From Prorocentrum cordatum (lineage: Eukaryota > Sar > Dinophyceae > Prorocentrales > Prorocentraceae), in contig CAUYUJ010017995.1 of NCBI GenBank assembly GCA_963575745.1, positions 73,501-137,500 on the forward strand: DNA of 64,000 nt, given 5' to 3'. Every line of letters begins with the position of its first letter. Position 1 is the first letter of the stretch. Below are positions 1 through 8,609 of this stretch, one piece after another. Under the pieces are notes generated by a model. That model saw only the letters and a program-made list of their open reading frames with translations. It had not been told where the DNA came from and did no database searches. The position numbers were made by a program, and so were the translations under genes.

Positions 1-480
1 TTTTCGTAGGGTGTCCCGAAAACAAGACAGAAAGAAGGGCCAGGAGGGTGGGGGTGTCAGACGTGGTGGGTGGCGCGGTGGGGGTCCCGGCGCGTGGTTT
101 CGTAGGGTGGGGGGTCCCTCAAACAGCACACAAAGAAGGTCCAGGAGGGTGGGGTGTCAGGGGTGGTGGTTGGCGCGGTGGGGGTCCCAGCGCGTGTTTT
201 CGTAGTGAGGGGGGTCCCTCAACAGGACACAAAGAAGGTCCAGGAGGGTGGCGGTGTCAGACGTGGTGGGTGGCGCGGGGGGAGGATCGGGCGCGTGTTT
301 TCGTAGGGTGGGGGGTCCCCAAAACAGCACACAAAGAAGGTCCAGGAGGATGGGGGTGTAAGAAGGTCCAGGAGGGTGCGGGTGTCAGACGTGGTGGGTG
401 GCGCGGTGGAGGTCCTTGCGTGTGTTTTCGTAGGGTGGAGGGTCCCTCAAACAGCACACAAAGAAGGTCCAGGAGGGGGT
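1..480. repeat. ~100-bp tandem minisatellite (about 5 copies)
   Basis: The phrase TTTTCGTAG recurs near 1, 99, 197, 298 and 424, and each is followed by a GGGGGTCCCTCAAACAGCAC-type segment, AAGAAGGTCCAGGAGGGTG and TCAGACGTGGTGGGTGGCGCGG. The third-to-fourth interval is longer because an AAGAAGGTCCAGGAGG piece is doubled. The array runs off the left edge. The ORFs across it change frame between copies and look non-coding. Confidence 0.85.
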
Positions 481-636
481 GAAGGTGTGCGCTGGTGGAG
501 GGGTGCAGAGGTCAGACGCGGTGCGTGTCGGGGCGGGGTCCAGGCAGTGATGGGGAAATCGTCGGGAGGGCTGCCTGGTAAGGGGTCGTAAGGGCAGAGG
601 TGGACGAACGAAAAGTTGATCCCACACGCCTCTGGG

Positions 637-1890
637 GTCGGCGGATTGTGTGGCCTATGTTGTAGTCGGCGCCTGCGGCAGGCTTGAACATTGCTTTGCG
701 AATGGTTCTTTCTGAAAGGCCAGTGCCTTCGCTGGTCTTCTTTCTTGGCCGTTATTGCTCGATCCCAATGCAGCCCCTCATTCCTGTCCGCGCCCGCCTG
801 CAGGGGCTCTGGTAGCTCTCCTCCATGGTTTTGGGCCAGTGGCTTTTGCCATGCTGTTTGGGAGCATGCATGCGCACATCTAGCCCAGCCCGGCCACAAG
901 AAGTGCTGCCTTTTGTGCCAGGGTCTGGGTCTCGTGTAAAAACTTAGCGGGCGGTCTCCCAGGGCAAGGGGGAGGAAGGGACCTGCCCGCCACATCCGCG
1001 GAACTCGCCAGCCGAGAGCATAGCTTCTTGTAGCCCATGTGCAGCCGTGCTGGGCCGCACACATCCGCCCACCAGTGCATATATTGCCTTGTGTGCGCAC
1101 GCACGCAGTCAGATATGCACGCGCGTATGTAATATCGGAGCGTCGGAGTCTCCAGGCGCTGTACTGGCCCACCTCCCGACCATCTGGCCCCTTCCCTGTT
1201 GGTCCTCCCGTCCTTCTCCACCTTTCCCCCTGCCCCTGCCCCTCCTCTCGGGCTTGCTGCCCCGCACGCTCTCCCAGCGCCTGCGGGACTGTGGGACCAG
1301 CCAGGACGGCGGCGGCGGCGGGGGCGGCGGCGGCGGCGGCGGCGGCGGCGCAGGGCGGCGGCCAACCGCAGGCGTCGCTCGGCTCGACGTGGTGCGCGTT
1401 GCGCCGCACGCCTCTCCTCGGCAGCGTCCTCGGGCTCCTCCGCGATGGGCGGCCGTCTGCTCGCCATCGCCTGCGTCGCGGCGCTCCTGTGCGCGGCGTG
1501 CCCGGCCTTCCTGGCGCCGTCCGCGCGCGTGGTGCCCCAGCCGCCCCAGCCGGGCGCCCTCCGAGGGGCGGCCGAGGGGGCCGCGCCGGACGCGCCCGAG
1601 GCCACGGCGCGCGCTGGTCGCCTCGCGCTGGGGGCGGCGGCCCTGGGCCTCCTCGTCGGCCTGTCGGGCGTCGCGCGCGCGGAGGAGGGCAAGCAGCAGT
1701 GGACAAAGGGGGGAGTGAAGAAGATCCCGACGAAGGAGGAGCGGCTCCAGAAGGCGAAGGAGAAGATGCAGGCCGAGGCTGCGAGGAAGAGCATGCTGAA
1801 GAAGGACGGCACGTTCAAGAACGGCGCCTGAGCCGGGCCACGGGGCTGCCTGCTCTTTCCCGATGTGCGCGGCGTGCCGCGCGATTTTTT
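637..1890 (+). repeat. Segmental duplication, copy 1 (plastid-protein gene)
   Basis: This block is repeated at 4788-6031 in the same orientation. The first ~130 bases are clearly diverged. From about 769 onward the copies are nearly identical through the 5' leader, the (GGC)n tract, the gene and ~58 bases past the stop; both end at GCGCGATTTTTT. Differences are a few substitutions, a shorter GGC tract and one lost codon in copy 2. The leader holds TGCATATATTG at about 1076, a possible core-promoter element. Repeated near-identical genes are typical of dinoflagellates. Confidence 0.9.
1445..1831 (+). CDS. Small plastid (probably thylakoid-lumen) targeted protein, copy 1
   Basis: A 128-residue protein from the ATG at 1445. 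An upstream GTG extension is arginine-rich translation of the GGC leader and is rejected as the start. Residues 2-21 form a hydrophobic signal peptide ending in ACPAFLAPSAR; a Phe directly after the cleavage site is the usual start of a complex-plastid transit peptide. A second hydrophobic stretch, LALGAAALGLLVGLSG, ends in ARAEE, like a lumen-type (AxA) cleavage site. This leaves a mature chain of roughly 48 residues that is rich in Lys and Glu (repeated KEER and KAKEK motifs) and ends KDGTFKNGA. The targeting reading is inferred from these features. I do not recognise the mature family; a small photosystem or lumenal subunit is possible. No introns are seen. A near-identical copy lies 4.1 kb downstream. 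Confidence 0.7.
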   Translation: MGGRLLAIACVAALLCAACPAFLAPSARVVPQPPQPGALRGAAEGAAPDAPEATARAGRLALGAAALGLLVGLSGVARAEEGKQQWTKGGVKKIPTKEERLQKAKEKMQAEAARKSMLKKDGTFKNGA

Positions 1891-2442
1891 CTCTGCCGGG
1901 GCCGTTGGACTCTGGCATCCTGCGCTCTCGCCTGGCCACTTTGGAGCCACGCGGACGCGTGGAGCCCTCGGACATTGCGGCACGCCCCGCGCTCTTTTGC
2001 CGAGAAGCAATGGTTTTAGAGAAGACATGGCGGTGCCGATTAGCGTCCGTTTTTGTATGTTCCATGTCAGGCCGGGAGCTATCGTGTTGAGCCCTATAGC
2101 TCGTCTTTCCCGTTTGCCCTTTAGGGCTGGTCTTCACCATTCGAGACTTGCGCTGACCATGCATTGACCGACGGGTGCCGATCTTGGGTGTCTTCGGTCT
2201 TCGACTCGACCAGTCTGCGATACGACTACATTGGAGTGAAGGGGTTCCGCTCGCGCGAAATCATATTCTAGCCGCTCGAGGCGAAAAGTTCTGATGCCCC
2301 AGCACCTTACTTTCTCGAGGGCATCAGAACTGATATGGCTGCTGATGTTCCCTCCCTTCCCACCTCCCTTTCCGCCGCAGCCGGACTTGACGCAGCAGCG
2401 CTTTCGGTCCCGTCCTGGCTGCGGCGACGCAAGGGGCAGGAG
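1891..2442. other. Spacer, nothing recognised
   Basis: Unique-looking sequence after the first gene copy. It contains a short inverted repeat near 2290-2330 (CATCAGAACT and its complement AGTTCTGATG). No coding signal beyond short chance ORFs. Confidence 0.5.
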
Positions 2443-2634
<192 letters not shown>

Positions 2635-2725
2635 GTGGAGGGCGAGGACGAGGACGATGGCGACGACGTCGTTTTTTGTTTGATTTCGGCCCTTCCAGAA
2701 CGGTCGCTGGGCCCTGGAACCGTCA

Positions 2726-2940
2726 GCCTCCTTCTCCTCCTCCTCCTCCTCCTCGTCCTCCTGCCCCTCCTCGCCCTCCTCCTACTCAACGTCATCCTGC
2801 TAGTCCCCCTCTTCGCGTTCGTCCTCGCGGGTCTTGTCGTCGTCCTCTCCTGGCTTTTCTTGCGGTTCTTCATTCTCCTCGTCGTCGTCATCTTTTTCCT
2901 CCTCCTCCTTCTCCTCCTCCTTATCTTCCTCCTCCTTTGT
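2726..2940. repeat. CTC-rich pyrimidine tract
   Basis: Long stretch of CTC/TTC triplets with GTC interruptions. The complementary strand is GAG-rich. No coding evidence. Confidence 0.8.
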
Positions 2941-3044
2941 TCCCTTTGGGAGCCAGTTATTCCATTCGGCGGGATAGAGGGCCTGGCAAACATGCTACAG
3001 GGTTTGTGCTCTAAAGCGTTTGCTTTTCCAGCGTCCTTCCCTTG

Positions 3045-4490
3045 CAAGCCAGACCAGACACCGGCCAGACCAGCCAGACCAACCAGACGAGCCAGATCAA
3101 CTTAAGCTAGCTGAAGCTCTAGCAGCGAAACTACAGCGACACTTCAGCTACTACACAAGTGCAGCTGAAGTTCTAGCAACGAAACTGCAGCTTTGCTGTG
3201 GTAGTGGTTGGCGCTGCCTCCCCGGACCTCCCCTAAACCACTGTCGCCCGAATCCCAAGCTAAAGCTTGAGCGATAAGCTCAAAGCAGACCAACCAGACC
3301 AGCCAGACCAGCTACACTAAATGCAAACAAAGCTGCAAAACAAGACAAACTGGAATGTACAACCAACTGTTTTGCTGTGGTAGTGGTTGGCGCTGCCTCC
3401 TTGAAGCGCTCCTAAAGCCCTCTCGCCCGAATCCTAAGCGCAGCCAGACCAGATGCAACAGAAAAGCTGCAACGCAAAGAAAACTGCAAAGCGAAAACCA
3501 ACAACTGCAAATCCCAAGCTAAAGCTCCAGCACTAAGCTCAAACCAGATCGACCAGACCAGCCAGACCATATGCAAACAACAACTGCAACGCAAAATAGC
3601 AATTGCAAAGCTAAGGCGTCAGCACGAAGCTCAAACCATACCAACCAGACCAGCCAGACCAGATGCAAAACAGCTGCAATAGAAGACAAACTTCAAATTT
3701 AGGCTTCAGCACGAAGCTCAAACCAGACCAACCAGACCAGCGAGACCAGATGCAAACACATTTTGTAATGTTAAACAATCTGCCATGCACAAACAACATT
3801 TTTTTTGTCGGTGGCCTCCTTCGACCTCCCTCGCACCACTCTCGCCCGAATCCTAAGCCAAGGCTTTAAGACGACGCTCAAACCAGACCCGCCAGACCAG
3901 ATGCAACAAACAATGCAAAACACAACTGCGAAGCAAACACAACGGCAATGCAGAACAACTGTTTTTCGGTGGTCGTCGTTGTGTTTGGCGTTGCCTCCCT
4001 AGACCTCATCTAAACCACTCTCGCCCCAATCCTAAGCTAAAGCTTGAGCAGCAAGCTCAAACCAGACCAACCAGACCAGCGAGACCAGATGCACCAACAA
4101 TTGCAATGCAAACAACAAGTGCAAGGAAACAACAACTGAAATGCAAACGACAACTGTTGTTCGGTGGTCGTAGTAGTGGTTGGCGCTGCCTCCTTGGACC
4201 TCCCCTAAACCACTCTCGCCCGAATCCTAAGCTAAGTCTCCAGGGCGAAGCTCAAACCAGACCAGCCAGACTAGTCAGACCAGATGCAAAGCAACCTGCA
4301 ATGCAATAAAAAGCTGCAAAGCTACAAACATTGCAATGCAAGAGCAACTGTTTTTCGGTGGTCGTCGTAGTTGTTGGCGCTGCCTCCCTGGACCTCCCCT
4401 AAACCACTGTCGCCCCGATCTTAAGCTAAGGCTTCAGGACTAAGCTTAAACCAGTCCAACCAGACCATCCAGACCATATTAAGCTCAAGC
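3045..4490. repeat. Tandem repeat with CCAGACCAGA clusters (~180-bp units)
   Basis: About seven degenerate units. Each holds a cluster of AGACCAACCAGACCAGCCAG, an A-rich segment with ATGCAAACAACAACTGCAA, and a GGTGGTCGTAGTGGTTGGCGCTGCCTCC-like segment, followed by CTAAACCACTCTCGCCCGAATCC and AAGCTAAAGCTTGAGC. The TCGCCCGAATCC landmark occurs near 3247, 3424, 3842, 4206 and at variant sites between. The array separates the two copies of the plastid-protein gene. Confidence 0.85.
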
Positions 4491-4787
4491 TCAAGCGTGA
4501 GGCTGAAGCTTCATGCTCAAGCTTGAGGCTGAAGTTTCAAGCTTGCTCTTTGGAAGCTTGGCGTCCCGCCGTGCGCTGCACAGCTAAGAACCTTATGGAG
4601 TCGCACGCGCTTTGGCTGGTCCAGGGCGAGCAAAAACCGTCGCTGCGTTTATCTTCTGCCTCTTCTCCTTCCGGCCTGAGGCCCGCTGCCGTCGTGGGGA
4701 CTCCTTAAACAGGTTGGCGGGCGTTTCTATCCCCATGTTGTTTATGATTCGTTCTTCAAGCATAGCGCACACCGTTTGTTGCCGCGA

Positions 4788-6031
4788 GTCGGCAGTTATT
4801 GTGTGGCGTAAGTTGTAATCGGCGCTTGCGGCAGGCTTGATCATTGTTTTGCGGCTGGTTCTTTCTGGAAGACAAGCGTCTTCGCTGGTCTTCAGTCTTG
4901 GCCATTCTAGCTCGAACCCGATGCAGCCCCTCATTCCTGTCCGCGCCCGCCTGCAGGGGCTCTGGTAGCTCTCCTCCATGGTTTTGGGCCAGTGGCTTTT
5001 GCCATGCTGTTTGGGAGCATGCATGCGCACATCTAGCCCAGCCCGGCCACAAGAAGTGCTGCCTTTTGTGCCAGGGTCTGGGTCTCGTGTAAAAACTTAG
5101 CGGGCGGTCTCCCAGGGCAAGGGGGAGGAAGGGACCTGCCCGCCACATCCGCGGAACTCGCCAGCCGAGAGCATAGCTTCTTGTAGCCCATGTGCAACCG
5201 TGCTGCGCCGCACACATCCGCCCACCAGTGCATATATTGCCTTGTGTGCGCACGCACGCAGTCAGATCTGCACGCGCGTATGTAATATCGGAGCGTCGGA
5301 GTCTCCAGGCGCTGTACTGGCCCACTTCCCGACCATCTGGCCCCTTCCCTGTTGGTCCTCCCGTCCTTCACCTTCCCCCCTGCCCCTGCCCCTCCTCTCG
5401 GGCTTGCTGCCCCGCACGCTCTCCCAGCGCCTGCGGGACTGTGGGACCAGCCAGGACGGCGGCGGCGGCGGGGGCGGCGGCGGCGGCGGCGGCGCAGGGC
5501 GGCGGCCAACCGCAGGCGTCGCTCGGCTCGACGTGGTGCGCGTTGCGCCGCACGCCTCTCCTCGGCAGCGTCCTCGGGCTTCTCCGCGATGGGCGGCCGT
5601 CTGCTCGCCGTCGCCTGCGTCGCGGCGCTCCTGTGCGCGGCGTGCCCGGCCTTCCTGGCGCCGTCCGCGCGCGTGGTGCCCCAGCCGCCCCAGCCGGGCG
5701 CCCTCCGAGGGGCGGCCGAGGGGGCCGCGCCGGACGCGCCCGAGGCCACGGCGCGCGCTGGTCGCCTCGCGCTGGGGGCGGCGGCCCTGGGCCTCCTCGT
5801 CGGCCTGTCGGGCGTCGCGCGCGCGGAGGAGGGCAAGCAGTGGACAAAGGGGGGAGTGAAGAAGATCCCGACGAAGGAGGAGCGGCTCCAGAAGGCGAAG
5901 GAGAAGATGCAGGCCGAGGCCGCGAGGAAGAGCATGCTGAAGAAGGACGGCACGTTCAAGAACGGCGCCTGAGCCGGGCCACGGGGCTGCCTGCTCTTTC
6001 CCGATGTGCGCGGCGTGCCGCGCGATTTTTT
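4788..6031 (+). repeat. Segmental duplication, copy 2 (plastid-protein gene)
   Basis: Second copy of 637-1890. The leader, with TGCATATATTG near 5229, is nearly unchanged. The GGC tract is two triplets shorter and a short CT-rich stretch near 5370 is shorter too. The 3' limit is the same GCGCGATTTTT motif, after which the sequences differ completely. Confidence 0.9.
5589..5972 (+). CDS. Small plastid (probably thylakoid-lumen) targeted protein, copy 2
   Basis: 127 residues from the ATG at 5589, nearly identical to the product at 1445-1831. It differs by Ile to Val near residue 8 (LLAVAC instead of LLAIAC) and by loss of one Gln in the EEGKQQW stretch, which reads EEGKQW here. Signal peptide, FLAP transit start, lumen-type hydrophobic segment ending ARAEE and the basic C-terminal tail are all kept, and most other changes are silent, which fits a functional duplicate or recent gene conversion. 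Function unrecognised, as for copy 1. Confidence 0.7.
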   Translation: MGGRLLAVACVAALLCAACPAFLAPSARVVPQPPQPGALRGAAEGAAPDAPEATARAGRLALGAAALGLLVGLSGVARAEEGKQWTKGGVKKIPTKEERLQKAKEKMQAEAARKSMLKKDGTFKNGA

Positions 6032-6433
6032 ATCCGTAAGGGCCTCGCCCCCCTGCCGCCGGCCCCCTCTCTATCATCATGGGATATGCGAGAGTCGCGT
6101 CGGTGCGTCTCGGCGCTGCCTTGGCGCATCTGGGAACAGCATGCGGGGGCGGATAGGAGTCATCAGCGCATATTGAAACGTTGGCGTTATCGAAGACGCT
6201 TATAGCGAATCACCGCCACCCCCTGCCTTTTCGGAAGCGCCTACGTTGCCGAAAAATTGGGTTTGAGCTTGGCCAAGCTATCGGGCCTCGCGTTCCCCGA
6301 GTGGGTTTCGAAAGCCTTCGGGGAACACGGAGTCGGGCGAGCTATCGGACCAGGTGGTTTCTGAGCTTCCGGGCCTCCTGGAGGACGTCTTGGAGGGGTC
6401 TTGGGCCGTCTTGGAGGCTTCTGGCGGGCCTTT
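6032..6433. repeat. Dispersed repeat fragment and CTTGG minisatellite left of the retroelement
   Basis: Bases ~6190-6350 (AATCACCGCC, GGAAGCGCCTA, GAGCTTGGCCAAGCTATCGG, GTTCCCCGAGT) match ~14536-14670 on the same strand. Bases ~6380-6433 are the GTCTTGGAGG/GGGCCGTCTTGG minisatellite that resumes at 13733. The retroelement therefore split a pre-existing repeat. Confidence 0.75.
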
Positions 6434-6642
6434 TGTTTGTGGGGACCACGTGAATGCTCTTGAATAGCTCGACCTGTCGCGACTTGTAAAGTACAGTCGT
6501 CTAAAAACATTGGGTTTTTGCTAATCGCGCCCGGCCTTTGCGCGATTAGCAAAAACCCGATGGTTTTTTGCCCTTGCAGCCTGTCCATCCTTAGTGCACA
6601 TTTGCGATGGCGATCGTCCTCTGCCATCCTGGCTTCAAGCTT
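6434..6642 (+). repeat. Split direct repeat A1 (5' end)
   Basis: 209 bp, starts TGTTTGTGGGGACCACGTGA. It matches A2 (13363-13571) with two substitutions (G/A near 6490 and T/C at 6511) and no gaps. It includes the ATG at 6607 and the first 12 codons of the first ORF. Confidence 0.95.
6508..6562 (+). repeat. 23-bp inverted repeat inside A1
   Basis: Arms 6508-6530 and 6540-6562 (CGATTAGCAAAAACCCG in the right arm) with a 9-base spacer. One position is T here where A2 has C, which would leave a G-U pair in RNA. Confidence 0.9.
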
Positions 6643-7095
6643 TCACGCGCCGAGGGCCTGGCGCCACCTGGGATGGTGGCGAGCCTCTGCGCGGCCGTGT
6701 CGGCGGCGGCTCCCGGCGTGCTGCGGGAGCTGGCGCGCGGGGCGGTGGCCGAGGCGGCGCGGGTGGCGTTCGCGGGGCCGCAGGCGTGTCCGCCGTGCCC
6801 CGACTGCCACCCGGCGCCCTGCCCGGCCTGCCCGAGCTGCCCGCCGGCCCCACCTTGCCCGGCGTGCGTGTGCGCCGAGCCCGCACCGCCCCCAGTGTTG
6901 GCGGCGGCCGCGTGCGAGGCGGAGGAGCGCCCGGAGTGGTGGCTGCTCTGGCTGGTGGCGCTGGTGGTGGCGTTTTTCGTCGGCCGCTGGAGCGCGGCGT
7001 CGGAGGCCCCACGAGGCGGCGCCCTTCGCCAACATGTCGACGCGCGACGAGAGGCGCCCGGGGGCGCGGCTGCTGGTGCGGTTCGTCGGAGATGA
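6607..7095 (+). CDS. Cys-Pro-rich membrane-anchored ORF of the retroelement
   Basis: 162 residues from the ATG at 6607, inside the terminal repeat. Residues ~60-92 are a run of closely spaced cysteines in Pro-rich context (CPPCPDC, CPACPSC, CPACVC). They are followed by the acidic EAEERPE and one strong membrane segment, WWLLWLVALVVAFFVGRW, at ~117-134. Such an arrangement could bind metal or anchor a gag-like protein to membranes; this is inference. The frame is more protein-like than the two overlapping frames, which are Arg/Gly-rich. It overlaps the next ATG at 7034. Whether it is a separate protein or the N-terminus of the gag ORF joined by a frame change cannot be decided here. Confidence 0.55.
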   Translation: MAIVLCHPGFKLSRAEGLAPPGMVASLCAAVSAAAPGVLRELARGAVAEAARVAFAGPQACPPCPDCHPAPCPACPSCPPAPPCPACVCAEPAPPPVLAAAACEAEERPEWWLLWLVALVVAFFVGRWSAASEAPRGGALRQHVDARREAPGGAAAGAVRRR

Positions 7096-8609
7096 GTGGG
7101 CCCATGAGCGGGTGCTGCTCTGGCCGGTCCATCTGGACCGCAGGCACGAGTGCTGGGTCATCGAGAGCGCGGACGGCGACCGCTACGTGGAGCGTCGGGC
7201 CGACTGGGTCTGGCACGTGTCGCTGCTCCACGGCTGGCCCGAGAATTTCAGGGGCAACGGTGAGGTTCCGCGACGAGATCGACCGCGAGACGCTGCAAAA
7301 GATGGTGCTGGAGGGCCGCGAACTGGCGCGCGAGGAGCGGCGCCGACGTCGCCTCCCGTCCGCGCTGGGGGCCCACTTGGGCGAGGAGCCGACGAGCATG
7401 GTGGACTGGCACGGCGACGAGTGCGGCCTGGACATCGGCGTGCTGGAGGCCGCGCGGCGGCGCCTGCGGGGCAAGCGGCCTTTGGCCACGGGCGCTCGGG
7501 TCCCCGAGTCACCCGGGGACGAGGCTGCTAGCCGGCCCGTCCTAGCGCCCCCGCCGCTGGAAGGTGAGGAGTCGGTGCTGCTGGTGGCGGAGGTGCAGGC
7601 AGGCGGCGGCTTCCGGCTGGGCGACGAGGTGGCGCCGGGCCCCGAGGACGTCCAGGCGGGGCCGAAGGTGATCGCGCGGCGGCCCGACGGCCGGCCGGTG
7701 CTTTGCGAGCGGGTGCCAGTCTCCGAGGTCGAGAGGTGGCGGGCCCAGGAATTTGACAACGCCGGGCGGATGGCCGCTCCCTTGCCGGCCCCGTTGTCCC
7801 CGCCGCCAGCCGAGGAGGCCGGACGGCCCAGCCCCTTTGACCTCCGCGAGGCGCTGGCCGACCGGCCGCGCGAGGAGGTGGGTGGCACCCCCACGCCGCG
7901 CGAGGAGACAGCGGGGCCCGCAGCCGACGATGTGCGGACGACCGCGGTGGAGTGGAACGAACAGGGAGTCCGCTTCAAGGAATGGCGCCGAGCGGTGGGG
8001 GAGAGCAGTTCGGAGGCCCTGGACGGGTGCGAGCTGCGCGGGGCCGGCACGGCCCTCCACCTCTGCCATCGGTTCACGCAGCACGGCGGCGACCCCAAAA
8101 CGTGGATGAGCAACTTCTGCCGCGAGTACGGCGTGAGTCAGCGTGACCGGACATGGCACGAGTTGAACTGTCTGGTCACGATCTTCTGGCTGGTCGCGAC
8201 GTTCGACGCGCTGAACCTAGGCGGGCTGGCGTGTCTGGAGGTGGCGGCCCGCCGAGTGGCCCAGATCAGCGAGGCCTATCGCGTGGCTCCTGGTCAGCCG
8301 GCCGCGTTGGAGGCAGGCAGGTTCCTGACGGGGACGAGTGACCCCTTCGACGTGGTGTCGCCCGAGCTCCGCAACTTCGCGAATCGGGCGGCTCGCGACG
8401 AGTCCGAGCGGCTCGCTGCCCTGGGACGCAGTCGAGCGTTGGGGCCTGGCGGCCGCGGGGCTGGCGGTGCCGACGAGGTGACGGGCGCGCTGGAGACAGG
8501 CGGCCTGCCCCGCGCTGGGGCAGATGACGGCGGCAAGGGCGGTGGCGGTCGCGGTCGCGGGCGGAAGACCAAGCCCGGCGAGTCGACAGCCGCCGCCCAG
8601 TCGAAATGA
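7034..8609 (+). CDS. Gag-like ORF of the DIRS-type element (frame-broken)
   Basis: Opens at the ATG at 7034 (MSTRDERRPGARLLVRFVGD) and continues to FRGNG near 7258. One base change of frame follows, and then VRFRDEIDRETLQKMV runs open to the TGA at 8607-8609. The central part is a Pro/Ala/Glu-rich linker. The C-terminal third is a folded-looking segment with conserved Trp and His (TWMSNFCREYGV, WHELNCLVTIFWLVA) and then a Gly/Arg/Lys-rich tail (GGKGGGGRGRGRKTK) suited to nucleic-acid binding. I assign gag by position before RT and by this basic tail; there is no zinc knuckle. The stop overlaps the ATG of the RT frame as ATGA, which suggests coupled reinitiation. Confidence 0.6.

Noticed and set aside
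880-2164. Long reverse-strand and forward ORFs (up to ~420 codons) overlapping the plastid-protein genes, repeated at 5033-6205
   Set aside because: They are Arg/Pro/Ala-rich mirror frames of a very GC-rich gene and its GGC leader; only the frame with a signal peptide and biased silent changes between copies is coding.
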